Source: Acinetobacter sp. C26M
Lineage (GTDB): Bacteria; Pseudomonadota; Gammaproteobacteria; Pseudomonadales; Moraxellaceae
Length of the DNA: 64,000 nucleotides
Direction of reading: 5' to 3'
Assembly: GCF_023702675.1 (NCBI RefSeq)
Contig: NZ_CP098478.1
Span: 2,542,001 to 2,606,000, forward strand
Part shown: in pieces, positions 19,201 to 26,254 of the stretch
Numbering within the stretch: position 1 is the stretch's first letter
How the letters are laid out: each line of letters opens with the position of its first letter
The notes under the pieces: model-generated
The model's database searches: none
What the model was told of the DNA's origin: nothing
What the model saw: only the letters and a program-made list of their open reading frames with translations
Program-made: the position numbers and the translations under genes

Positions 19201-22200
19201 ATTATTATATGTGTATTCTTCATAGTTCCCTAGTACATCAGTGATTTTAATCTTGCGATTTAACTTATCATATTGGTACGTATTCGTAAGCGTATATAGA
19301 GTACCGTAATTCAGGTAAGGTTGTGTTGTCGGAGCTGCTTCTGTACTGGTTGGAACCACCTTTACTGCATTCCACAGACCATTCGCACCTTCAATCTTAT
19401 CTAAGCCACTCACAGGTGTTAAATATTTTCCTTCATACAACTGATTCCCAAACGCATCATAGGAGTAGAAGGTGTAATATCCAGCAGCATCAATTTTAGC
19501 TGTATTTCTATTCAGGGCATCATAATAGAAATAGCCCTTATTCCCCAGCTTGTCTTTGACCCAAATGGTATTCCCAAACGCATCATAGCCTGTTTCAACC
19601 GAGAAGCCTTCGGCATCGGTCTCTTTGATCTTGCGGTTTAAGGCATCATAACCATATTGAATCAGGGTATGGGCAGGCAACGTCGTGGCCGTTTTAAAGG
19701 CAACATCCAGCTGCGCTAAAGTACTGCTGCGACTTAAGGTCGTTGCAGCTTTAAAGCGAATTGTACTGATTACATTATCATAAGCATCATAGCTATAACG
19801 GGTCACATAGTCCATTGCATCAATACTGTAATTGAGGCGACCATCCTTATCATAATAGGAATAGCTCTCTTTATAATTTGCAATCGGAACTAGCTTAAAG
19901 GCTTTTTCTAGATTATCCGCATTGAGCTCAGGACGGGGTGTAGTGAAATTGCCACTGGCATCTTTAGTTCTGAGTAAATCTAAAATGCTATTTGCCGTGA
20001 GATTTGATTGTTTACTTGAAATCAACTGACCAAGGACATCATAACGATAATTATTGACATAGCCCAAAGCATTGATGTCATAAGTTAAACGCCCAACCTT
20101 GTCGTAATAGTATTGGGTTTCTCTTAATTGTGCTGCTGGGACTAATAAAATCGCCTGATTAATGTTTGCCAATGTGGTTGCAGGTCTTGGTGTCAGAACA
20201 CCATTGGCATCTTTGGTTCTTAAAAGGTCTAACAACTCCCCTACATTCAAGGGCGATTCTTTTTTAGCAATCACGTTCCCTAGTGCGTCATAGCTATAAT
20301 AAGTAAAAAAGGTCATTTCATTGAACTCTAGAACTTTACGACCAGTCACACTATAGATCGTACCCGTTACAGTATAAGGTGGTGCTGTTGAAGCTAGATA
20401 AACTGTATTTAACTGTTCTAAAGTACTGCTGCGACTTAAACTGGTCGCATCATAATACTTCACGGTATTCACTACATTGTTTAAGGCATTGTGATTAAAT
20501 CGGGTCACATAACCCAATGCATCAATAATGTACTTAACACGACCCAACTTATCATAATAATAGTTCGTCTCTCTATATTGAGCATCCGTTAATAATTTTA
20601 ACCCCGCATCATAATTCTCTGGTGTTGATGCGGGTCGATCTGAAGTAAAAATTCCATTGGCATCTTTGGTTCTTAATAAATCAAGTAAAGCAACATAGCT
20701 AATAGCTGTTTCTTTCTTATTGACTAGGTTTCCAAACTCATCATAGCTATAACGGGTGAGTATCGAGTTTGCTTTGAGATCATAAATCTTGCGCCCTAAC
20801 TTATCGTAATATTGGACTGTTCTCAAATTAGCTGGGACAGTAGATACACCATAAACCGCACTTAATTGAGCTAATGTACTTGCACGACTCAGGGTTGTTG
20901 CTGAATTAAATTTTGCAATATAAGTAATATTATTCAGTGCATTATAATCATTTCTTGTAATATAACCTGCGGCATCAATCGTATAGACAACTCGACCCAA
21001 CGCATCATAATAATACGATTCTGTTCTAGAACCTGCACTTGCTGTCTGTAATGCGGCTCTAACGGCCTCTTGTGTGAGGCTTTCACCAGAAACAGTAATC
21101 GCTTTATCATATGAAATGATCTGCGTGACTTTACCCAACTCATTGTATTGTTTCTCAACAACACTGCCCTCAGCATCGACACTAAAGATTTCCAATCCAT
21201 CTTTGTTATAAACAAAGCGGGTTGATGTTCTTGCATCCACGCTACTTACTGTAATATCAGTTGTGATAGCTATATCTTTGACTAACCATGTACTGACATT
21301 TTGCAAGACCGTATAACGGTATTGTGCAATCACCCGATCATTCACATCGTAAACTGAACCGACTGTCTCACCTAAACTATTCACCGTATAACTCAAACGG
21401 TTCATATTGTCGTAGATATACCAGCTACTATTGCCTGCCTGATCAATCTTACGGGTAAGATTGCCATTCAGGTCATAACGATATTCAGTTTTTAAGGCTT
21501 CCCCTGTTGGATCCTTGATTTCAGAAAGGCGACGGCCCAAAGCATCATAGCTATAAACCGTAGTAACGCCTTTATCCACCACACGAATCTCACGCCCTGT
21601 CTCATCGTAGGCATAGGTGGTGGTTGCTTTAATCCCCGTGGCATCTTGTACAACTGAGGTCAAACGCCCTGCTTTATCGTAGTTGTATTGAGTCGAGCGT
21701 TGGTTTACTGTGCCATACGCCTCGATCACTTCTAAGCGTTGTCCCTGACCATCATAACGATATTGGGTTTCAACCTTCTCTGTCGCTGAGATGGTTACAA
21801 TCTGCGATTGAACCCGATTGGCATCGTCATAAATGTATTCGGTTTTAAGTCCTAGCGCATTGGTGCTCTCTTTTAATAATCCAGTATTTTTATCATAAAC
21901 ATAACTGGTCGATGCACTTGCAGCATTGGTTTCTTTGGTCTTCTTACCGTCTTTATTATATAAATAGGTGGTTTTACCGTTATTGGCTGCGGTAATCTCA
22001 ATCACATCACCGAATTCATTATAACGTGTAATGGTTTGTAAGCCTTCTGGGCGCTTCACCGTTAATGTTCTGGCTTTATCGTCATAGCTATAGCTACTGA
22101 TATTGTTATTGCTATTCACCGTGAGCACACGGTTCCAGGCATCATAAGTGGTTTTAGTGAGGCTGTTATTTGCAGATGTAACCTGAATGCTTCGTCCTTG

Positions 22201-25200
22201 ATCTGCAAAATAGTCATAACTGGTGATGTTGCCTTTAGCATCAGTTTCTTTGGTGACTCGACCGAAGGCATCGTATTCTTTACTCGTGCTCTGGTTTAGA
22301 CCACCTTTATCCGTAATGACACTCTTTAGCTCACCTCGTTTACTATAGGTGTAAGCCGTCTGTACGGGCTTTTTAACCCCATTGAGGGTGACTTGGCGTG
22401 TTTCAGTGTCTAGTTCACCGTATTGGTTATAAAGGAAATCAACGCTATTTGATTCAGCATCTGTTTTTTTACTGATATTCCCCAGTTTATCGTATTCAAA
22501 TTTCGCAACATTATCTTTGCTTGCATTTTTAATCGCCGCAACCAAATTGCTTAGCGTGGTAGTGAGTTCACCACCTTTTAAGCGTTTACCCACCCCAACT
22601 GCATTGCTAAATGCCGCTGGAATCGCAGCCCCAGCTAAGTCGGTGACTTTCTCATCGGTTTTTGACAGGCTATTCACATATTGTGTAGTGGTTTTTACCT
22701 CACCAAACAGCGTGTAGCTGGTCTCAACCACATTACCTTCTGCATTAATGCTATGCGTCAACCGACCTGATTTATCATAGTAAAAGGTGGTGAGTTGACC
22801 TGCAGCATTCAATACCTGAGTCTTGCGCCCAGCGGCATCGTAATATGACTTAATCGCATATTGTTCATAGACTTGATCAACTTGTGCAGCAGTCATACCC
22901 GACTTGATGTCAAGTGCAACTTCACCCGCCAACACATGGGTCACATCATCAAAGGCATTGTAACGGGTAAAAATACGTCTTTCATTTGCACTGCCTGTTG
23001 CCAAGATTTCCGTAATTACTCGACCAGCGTTATCATAACCATAAGTGGTAATGCCCTGACGTGTATCACTTACCTTGCTTAAACGCCCTTGATTATCATA
23101 GTACTTAATCGACTCTTGGTAGCTATTCGTCGCTGGAATCGCTGCAATAAAATCAGCCCAGACCGTATTCATATTCGCTGTAGTGGTAGCTGCTGCTGAA
23201 TATTGACGCGTCGTAACCGTGTTATTTTTTTCATCGTAAATATAGGCTGTAATAAAGTTCTTTTCATCAATCGAACCAACCAGCTTATTTTGGGCATTGT
23301 AGAAAAACAGCGTACTACGCATCCCTATTGGCTTCAATTGTGCCAAAGTCCCTGTTGCCCGCAGACTTTCGGTGGTAAGTTTACTGTAGCGATTGACTTG
23401 AACTTTTTGCCCTACCGTATTATAAATCGTTTCAACCAGATACCCTTCGGCATCTAATACACCAACCTGCTGATTGTCTTTATTATAAAAATAGCGGCTA
23501 ATCCGATCGCCTGTTTTTGTTTGAATAACATTACCAAAGTTGTCATAACTATATTCCGTCAAGGTCCCATTGGCTTGCTTAATGCTCTTCAGTTGGCTAC
23601 TGCTGTCATAACTCTTCTCAATCACTCGATCAAAGCTATTTACCGCTGGACGAATCTCTTCAATCCGTTTCTTGGCGACACTATTATTCACCAACCAGCC
23701 AGTAGAATTCACTGCATTGGCATAACGAATTTCTTTGGTCTGTAAATCATTTTTATTATAGACATATTCAATCAATAGCCCTGAGCTATCTGCAACCCCA
23801 ACCAACCGACCTTTTTTATCATAGAAGTTGAATTGTTCATTGCCAGTCGGCTGTTTACTATAAACCAAACGACCTGCTTCATCATAAGTATAGCTTGTGG
23901 TTCTGCTCGGCTGATTCGTGGCAGACTGTACTATATTCAATAAACGCCCATAGCTATCAAAGCTTTGGGTCGTGACTAGATTCGCTGCATTAATGACTGT
24001 AATTTTACCCGCAGCATAACTATAAGAGGTTGTCCCCGCTGCACTCACCTCAGTTAAAATTCGACCTAGGCCATCATAAGTGAAGGATTGAATCGCTTGT
24101 GCTGCTGTCGCTGCTGCAGTTTGTCGGTCTGCACCATGACGAATGATCTTCTGCAACAACAACCCTTTCGGATCATAGACATAGTCGATCAGTTGCGTTG
24201 CATCTTCAAAGACACCTTGATTACTCGTTAATCCTGTTGCAGCATCAATCCCTTTATTAATCGAGCTATAGTTGATTTCTCTTTTTAGATTACCTAAAAC
24301 ATCATATTCATAACTGCTGAGTTGGTTTCTAGTGCTATTTTTAGACCAAGCTTCGGTTTTAAAATATTCAATTCCACCAGCAAGTGTATATCGGTTTTGG
24401 TAATTCGCCTTAGCAATCAGCTGACCTTGACTATTATAACTATATTCAACAACACCACCTTCAGCACTAATCACGAAACGTAAACGCATTGTACTATCGT
24501 AAACAGAGTTAGTATTGCTTGAATCACCTGTCGGTAAAATCCAGTTGCCATTGGCATCTTTAACGGCTAGAGCATTAAATTCGGTAATTGTAGCGAGTTG
24601 AGAATTATTGATATAACTGTATTTCACAGCTTTACCGAGATGATTATATTCTTCTATTAAATTGCCATTACTATCATAACGATAAGTCAGCTTATTGCCT
24701 TCGTTATCGACTATGCTGGTCACATTGCCTTGACCGTCATAACTAAAAGAGGACACCTCAGCATTGGCATTTTTAATGCTAGTCAGTTGCTGATTCGCAT
24801 CATAGCTGTATTCCCAGATTTCTTTTAAGCTATTTTCAACTGTAGTTTTATTGGCAGCGTAAGTAAAAGTGGTTAAACCCTGACTATCTCTGACTGTTTT
24901 TACCCGATAGCTATTGGTTACACTATCAAGCTCATAACTAAATTGAACTGATGTACCATCACTTTGTGTGATCGATGCAATTCGACTCGAATTTAATTCA
25001 TAGCTATAACTGGTGCTATAGACTTTCTGGTCGGCAATACTATTATCATTTGGGGTAAGATCAGTAATGACTTTAGATAAGCGATTTAAACTGTCATACT
25101 CATAATAAACATTTTGGTTGGTAATACCATTGGCTTTGGTATCAATCCGTTTAATACGATTAGTAGTCCCATCATAGTTATAAATCAATTCATTTAAACT

Positions 25201-25785
25201 GGTACTATTTAAATCTTTAATGGAGATTAAACGATCAAGCGCATCATAACTATAAGCCAGATTAGTCCCATTACTATCTTTAACTGCAACTAAGCGGCCT
25301 GTTTTTAAGCTTGGGTTATATTCATACACCTCTGTTGCTAAGGTTTTTCCATCGGTAATGGTCCATGTATTACCATTCATGCTTAACTTATCGTAAGCAC
25401 CATCACCTTCTGTAGAAATATAAGCATTAGCCGAACTATAGTTAAAAGTAATTTGATGACCATCTTCTGCAGTAATCAGGATTTTACTGCCTGCAGTATT
25501 AAGATCACCGACTAAAGAAAGACGTCGACTCCATTCACTACCCCATTGAGTATCTCCGCTGAGAACCCCCTTAGAGTTATAGGTTTGAATGGATTGAATA
25601 TCTTTACCAATTGCAGAAAGATTCTGATCTAATTGGCGAATAATCAGATTACCATCGGCAATATTAACGTAATTTTGAAGTTGAGCCTGCCCAAAGTTGG
25701 CGTTGCCCTGTAGTCCTTTTTTGCCTAGGTTATTAAATGAGCTATTGAATAAACCCAAGCCATTTCCAGATACAATACCAACCAT
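10204..25785 (-). CDS. Giant RHS/YD-repeat polymorphic toxin with LysM and C-terminal nuclease
   Basis: The product has 5193 residues. Residues 1-75 form a non-signal N-terminus with SGNGLGLFNSSFNNLGKKG. YD/RHS repeats (YDxxGRL, YxYDxxGN) run over about 80-2830 and 3715-4390. A non-YD, beta-rich insert occupies about 2830-3715. A LysM domain starts near 4426 (YVVNNGDTLQSIA). A PSPPPPPKPKKK linker and a hydrophobic Gly/Ala stretch follow (about 4500-4620). The last about 95 residues are a DNA/RNA non-specific endonuclease with the catalytic block RGHLIGNQLGGSGD (His5105), NLVTLQQNWTNS and a VxYSVKPIYNG strand. YD repeats are known to form a shell that encloses the toxin. No signal peptide, PAAR or VgrG is present, and I do not see the usual DPxGxxxG autocleavage core. 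A Shine-Dalgarno AGAGGT precedes ATG 25785. A SUKH immunity gene overlaps the stop. Confidence 0.93.
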   Translation of the reverse strand: MVGIVSGNGLGLFNSSFNNLGKKGLQGNANFGQAQLQNYVNIADGNLIIRQLDQNLSAIGKDIQSIQTYNSKGVLSGDTQWGSEWSRRLSLVGDLNTAGSKILITAEDGHQITFNYSSANAYISTEGDGAYDKLSMNGNTWTITDGKTLATEVYEYNPSLKTGRLVAVKDSNGTNLAYSYDALDRLISIKDLNSTSLNELIYNYDGTTNRIKRIDTKANGITNQNVYYEYDSLNRLSKVITDLTPNDNSIADQKVYSTSYSYELNSSRIASITQSDGTSVQFSYELDSVTNSYRVKTVRDSQGLTTFTYAANKTTVENSLKEIWEYSYDANQQLTSIKNANAEVSSFSYDGQGNVTSIVDNEGNKLTYRYDSNGNLIEEYNHLGKAVKYSYINNSQLATITEFNALAVKDANGNWILPTGDSSNTNSVYDSTMRLRFVISAEGGVVEYSYNSQGQLIAKANYQNRYTLAGGIEYFKTEAWSKNSTRNQLSSYEYDVLGNLKREINYSSINKGIDAATGLTSNQGVFEDATQLIDYVYDPKGLLLQKIIRHGADRQTAAATAAQAIQSFTYDGLGRILTEVSAAGTTSYSYAAGKITVINAANLVTTQSFDSYGRLLNIVQSATNQPSRTTSYTYDEAGRLVYSKQPTGNEQFNFYDKKGRLVGVADSSGLLIEYVYNKNDLQTKEIRYANAVNSTGWLVNNSVAKKRIEEIRPAVNSFDRVIEKSYDSSSQLKSIKQANGTLTEYSYDNFGNVIQTKTGDRISRYFYNKDNQQVGVLDAEGYLVETIYNTVGQKVQVNRYSKLTTESLRATGTLAQLKPIGMRSTLFFYNAQNKLVGSIDEKNFITAYIYDEKNNTVTTRQYSAAATTTANMNTVWADFIAAIPATNSYQESIKYYDNQGRLSKVSDTRQGITTYGYDNAGRVITEILATGSANERRIFTRYNAFDDVTHVLAGEVALDIKSGMTAAQVDQVYEQYAIKSYYDAAGRKTQVLNAAGQLTTFYYDKSGRLTHSINAEGNVVETSYTLFGEVKTTTQYVNSLSKTDEKVTDLAGAAIPAAFSNAVGVGKRLKGGELTTTLSNLVAAIKNASKDNVAKFEYDKLGNISKKTDAESNSVDFLYNQYGELDTETRQVTLNGVKKPVQTAYTYSKRGELKSVITDKGGLNQSTSKEYDAFGRVTKETDAKGNITSYDYFADQGRSIQVTSANNSLTKTTYDAWNRVLTVNSNNNISSYSYDDKARTLTVKRPEGLQTITRYNEFGDVIEITAANNGKTTYLYNKDGKKTKETNAASASTSYVYDKNTGLLKESTNALGLKTEYIYDDANRVQSQIVTISATEKVETQYRYDGQGQRLEVIEAYGTVNQRSTQYNYDKAGRLTSVVQDATGIKATTTYAYDETGREIRVVDKGVTTVYSYDALGRRLSEIKDPTGEALKTEYRYDLNGNLTRKIDQAGNSSWYIYDNMNRLSYTVNSLGETVGSVYDVNDRVIAQYRYTVLQNVSTWLVKDIAITTDITVSSVDARTSTRFVYNKDGLEIFSVDAEGSVVEKQYNELGKVTQIISYDKAITVSGESLTQEAVRAALQTASAGSRTESYYYDALGRVVYTIDAAGYITRNDYNALNNITYIAKFNSATTLSRASTLAQLSAVYGVSTVPANLRTVQYYDKLGRKIYDLKANSILTRYSYDEFGNLVNKKETAISYVALLDLLRTKDANGIFTSDRPASTPENYDAGLKLLTDAQYRETNYYYDKLGRVKYIIDALGYVTRFNHNALNNVVNTVKYYDATSLSRSSTLEQLNTVYLASTAPPYTVTGTIYSVTGRKVLEFNEMTFFTYYSYDALGNVIAKKESPLNVGELLDLLRTKDANGVLTPRPATTLANINQAILLVPAAQLRETQYYYDKVGRLTYDINALGYVNNYRYDVLGQLISSKQSNLTANSILDLLRTKDASGNFTTPRPELNADNLEKAFKLVPIANYKESYSYYDKDGRLNYSIDAMDYVTRYSYDAYDNVISTIRFKAATTLSRSSTLAQLDVAFKTATTLPAHTLIQYGYDALNRKIKETDAEGFSVETGYDAFGNTIWVKDKLGNKGYFYYDALNRNTAKIDAAGYYTFYSYDAFGNQLYEGKYLTPVSGLDKIEGANGLWNAVKVVPTSTEAAPTTQPYLNYGTLYTLTNTYQYDKLNRKIKITDVLGNYEEYTYNNGLAQPATYRNKLGGVYSYVYDRLGRLIQETLPEKSANSTVINTYEYDAFGNRTKLTEAKGLTEQRVSVYQYDALNRLTTKVGEAVDVVQLKALDPNKPDLKNKVITTGVIPRESYQYDGYGNQILKTDANGAKIFSYYDNNGRKIFEISPVGQLTQWEYNADGQVTKLKSYETAVSLPALAGETLPVAPAGNIRVVEYGYDKVGRQIQVKTPDVYTYDYDVDGKGGLLKQDAIEKSYYDGNGNLIRVEDAKGGITYYYYDAIGRKVFTVNAGGFATQWTYDYDVTNQVNTLTEIKYAKGLSSDLKSLQFNQVKALLIVDTNNDRKTLTTFDRKGRVSKTELFNVKYTDGTTTKVGNSGTSFTYNGLDQVLTKTDITGTVRTDYDKLGRETLRTFGEYKDSNNVAVKQRIASVYNGLGLLSSSSVLGANDAVTTDDRVTQYGYDKLGRLIKETNGNIGHSVNYAYDLAGNQTWVSTDRKTNSTVFKTDETLIEYNQLGKETVRRVNEGSRPSPSGTAVAWKTLEQRETRYNVFGEITGKRLVNPNSTTKMTDSWQEVTEYNNQGKVWKSNANNGVTRYYLYDKNGNATLQLDTTGSSTIAAKTPDQLKNLTGVTYTETVYDKHNQVVAVRQPKFSQDSLDTTLNLFSQTISRTIEKSTVALTDNSSSANKLSFNADTQKLSIQANAQAKRLVIKYWPTGSTATVDNTLAIDMQAGATAGAFVLGISAIKANANFNFSYSSTDAKGTVLESSTGTIKRSVNVVDMFSGGSVSAQSMNLPNTATSTPIATMSTNSVEATLETTYSLTEVVTISQQVVNGTQKTWVGSKEDYINSLTIKLPELNSYNGNFVVKIKIGATEIVKTFSSNATVAIIDGINSFVSGQKITIQVTKKHNDKELELANYNFTWKAVETFNQVEDANTPSSNLFLNNFQLKDGKYYKNIKTAQISSINAIRSKYSTLVFNNFPPNVTQFTFYIKYPGKADWYDFSQSAIRPFIDGNGYAAYVGKGLVGEKYEFQYFGFDGTGKKVVGGTGSYTYIDGSSTPIVTSHSKLSTNENLYLSSKASIASSINDIAVIENNKLKLKNQKQNTSDVILVVDGFAIFMEKNTVINGQFDIDLTKLQIVFGSPTAPIPLNSGEYIALDINGNVVNRQKIIFSNSSSSGVIATPVNIEGNGFLITAYNDIYDAYNRYVGLRYPVSPTTKSKTPYFYFFNQKNSKYIASSAVLEVFNEYDPYNLGGSRYSFSSGDTPGLLYCSWNGSDVARNAGEYTFRLRSISKNELGQDVEVNSVIGGFTVTGREASNSISKLNLKSYVSQEYASNKIVLSGQPTGSNKITVKYGFDPNNLEYTDTLTISSNGTATLDVSDVITKNLVGKTSIYYSYETLDASGKVINRANGFVSVGLDGGNNLHNSGLTDRWIDLQPAQNNGVKMEVYYRKREVDANGDFISNPIDLVSENKPQFDTVTLIPQNGIYRWDINNLLTNSSYEYFYQLYDVSGEVIAFVPGKITIDNKGNGDIQQKKWTINGSGNEENQIIRSQNYNAFGEIISETDGNGNTTISSYNTLGKLIEKKLPTVDIRKADGTVVQGNPTLEYGYDLAGRLLVTKDANGNINKQSYINGRNLETGDWLVATETHADAGQVINGYDTFGNLKARTNENGVKIDYYYDISGNLTQMTKAARTAGSAGAELITISGVQKALTDTFGYDELGNRITVTNALGNVVTTEYDALGRVVQTKTAEGVVTNVDYAYDANILNINGTKGGITRTETDVLGKTIIDEQDYYGRNVKHTDKGGHVFSYTFNAGGWLTKQINTQGQNIDYTYYSNGYVKEIKDNSLSVLTTYRYDDNGNRIEERYQDLNTTVGEPRVFQNALIGYDSLNRKISVQDQSFSIHYDYDANGNILHMLANYRDVINTGPKTQDFWYSYDSMNRFTVSMGKLNSTSKQVERGDTGVKIEYDKLGQRLSADYGKNALNSSKAHKESYTYTTDGYLEKVENQDYDSAGVVLGAKYILSTRYADELGRVKKYVENKENSNTEAYQTTITDYNNDNQVSKQTKTGSNAGLTTYNYYADKVTLDSTVMEPSTGSVQTTKYEYEWWDSAKQQKITTTTNVNNNPLTGTTDFYYDENGHIRAFLDNQNGQSKRFATYINNSQGMVLQRNELINNSMNRYRNFYYVNGQRVGDLSNDGPSREDYVQSIQNSRATPTQAKDFKPISSADFDQNFEPINAQYPSSAPTNYVVNNGDTLQSIALSVWGDASMWYMIADLNGLSPSDKLTAGQVLSIPNKVTNIHNNSETFRPYNPGEAIGDTQPTVPSPPPPPKPKKKCGGIAQIVMIVVAVVATIYTAGAAAGLMGAITTTGSAFGLSAFGTGLAALSGTGMTLGYAVGASMIGAAVGSAASQLAGKAMGVVDSFSWSQVGISALTAGVTAGVGGVISAAGSAAQTANQASWVTKAAATVKNANWAVKGAVYGTINYGSNYIANQVFGNNQSFSWNALGSSVVASVAASGMGARGVFDGLGEAARPYAYSLVGATTAATIDDKWFGGARPDYLNVSMAAIANTVGRQFGENAEGWFDTSNSNDMVKNFNEDEFLRLERERSKTRPLLADASYKSGTVSDTVLVLQTILPTINVTPRGSWIGDANIENALEGVGSFFKYASKFTPLGLVQQDIPLVANAARSVQTFMNNRVADITDVRDHGNSAGMVVGAAVSRPFLRMLQGAVNGAAGLVELGTDPNSRATAWSGIKTFAEHPIDNTATGASNYWNNTSWNEKLEDGFVGLYGAGLSGGTKLISRFDTSPHIQSPLYFDTSAGRLNSGLPIELRNPIVKVGENSSVPNFAEMEWSPISEIASSKLTSDILVEKGSGSILYEGLDHLNRPTGAYASITPDMLKTGTPANSRISPPGWAGNGIKFNQARGHLIGNQLGGSGDIAENLVTLQQNWTNSPAMRGFEGQVRKAVEAGEVVQYSVKPIYNGENVIPTAVTLSAKGNKGYYLDISILNPIGYAK
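19716..20960 (-). repeat. Internal repeated modules within the RHS gene
   Basis: Residues about 1610-2035 of the RHS protein repeat longer modules than the YD unit. The block LLDLLRTKDANG-(I/V)-x-T-RP recurs three times (DNA near 19.97, 20.21 and 20.66 kb), as do LSR(S/A)STLAQL blocks. At DNA level the 22-mer ctaaagtactgctgcgactt+aa is identical at 19716-19737 and 20418-20439. Such near-identical blocks are likely sites of slippage or unequal recombination. Confidence 0.65.
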
Positions 25786-26044
25786 GACACAACCTCTTTT
25801 TTATTTTTTACGTAAATTGGCTCGCCTGAAATTATATGTTTAAGTTTTTTTTATAATTTAAACTTAGTATCTAGATCTCAACGCTCTACCAACCCCATAC
25901 AGACGCCTCAGTCTAATATTTTTTATTTACTTTTTAAATGCTTTATAAAAGAATAATTCTGATCATGTTTTTATAAATACATGCTTTATCCGATTTATAA
26001 TTAAAAATACTGTAAGTAATATAAACTCATTATCTTGATCAATA
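25786..26044. other. Non-coding stretch upstream of RHS gene
   Basis: This AT-rich stretch holds the RHS ribosome-binding site (AAAGAGGTT on the minus strand at about 25790-25800). I see no convincing promoter pair, RNA gene or ORF in the rest. The RHS promoter presumably lies here. Confidence 0.4.
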
Positions 26045-26074
26045 AAAAAGCCCTTGTTTTCACAAGGGCTTTTT
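26045..26074 (-). terminator. Terminator of tRNA-Ser (bidirectional hairpin)
   Basis: Arms AAAAAGCCCTTG (26045-26056) and CAAGGGCTTTTT (26063-26074) make a perfect 12-bp stem with a 6-base loop and T-tracts on both strands. It lies just 3' of the tRNA on the minus strand. Confidence 0.85.
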
Positions 26075-26079
26075 GAATT

Positions 26080-26169
26080 TGGCGGAAGCGGTGAGATTCG
26101 AACTCACGGAGGACTCACACCCTCGTCGGTTTTCAAGACCGGTGCATTAAACCGCTCTGCCACGCTTCC
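26080..26169 (-). tRNA. tRNA-Ser (anticodon TGA)
   Basis: On the minus strand the acceptor arms GGAAGCG and CGCTTCC pair 7/7, with discriminator G and an encoded CCA (26082-26080). The anticodon stem-loop CGGTCTTGAAAACCG carries anticodon TGA (Ser, UCA codons). A long variable arm precedes the T arm GAGTTCGAATCTC, typical of class II tRNA-Ser. The 90-nt total length including CCA fits. Confidence 0.97.
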
Positions 26170-26178
26170 ATGTGCGTA

Positions 26179-26207
26179 AGAATACAAAGCTTGCCCTCGT
26201 TATACAA
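26179..26207 (-). promoter_or_regulatory. Promoter of tRNA-Ser
   Basis: On the minus strand TTGTAT (26207-26202) and TATTCT (26184-26179) are spaced by exactly 17 bases. The mature tRNA starts 9 bases after the -10. This is a good sigma-70-type promoter. Confidence 0.7.
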
Positions 26208-26254
26208 GAGAAATTTAACTGCAATGTATTCAAATGCATATTGTTTCATCAATT

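Noticed and set aside
10204..25785. Many open frames on the opposite strand and in shifted frames of the RHS gene
   Set aside because: They are shadows of a long repetitive coding frame, lack ribosome-binding sites, and show low-complexity composition.
10204..25785. CRISPR-like or tandem DNA array
   Set aside because: The periodicity follows degenerate YD protein repeats of variable length, not fixed direct repeats with unique spacers.
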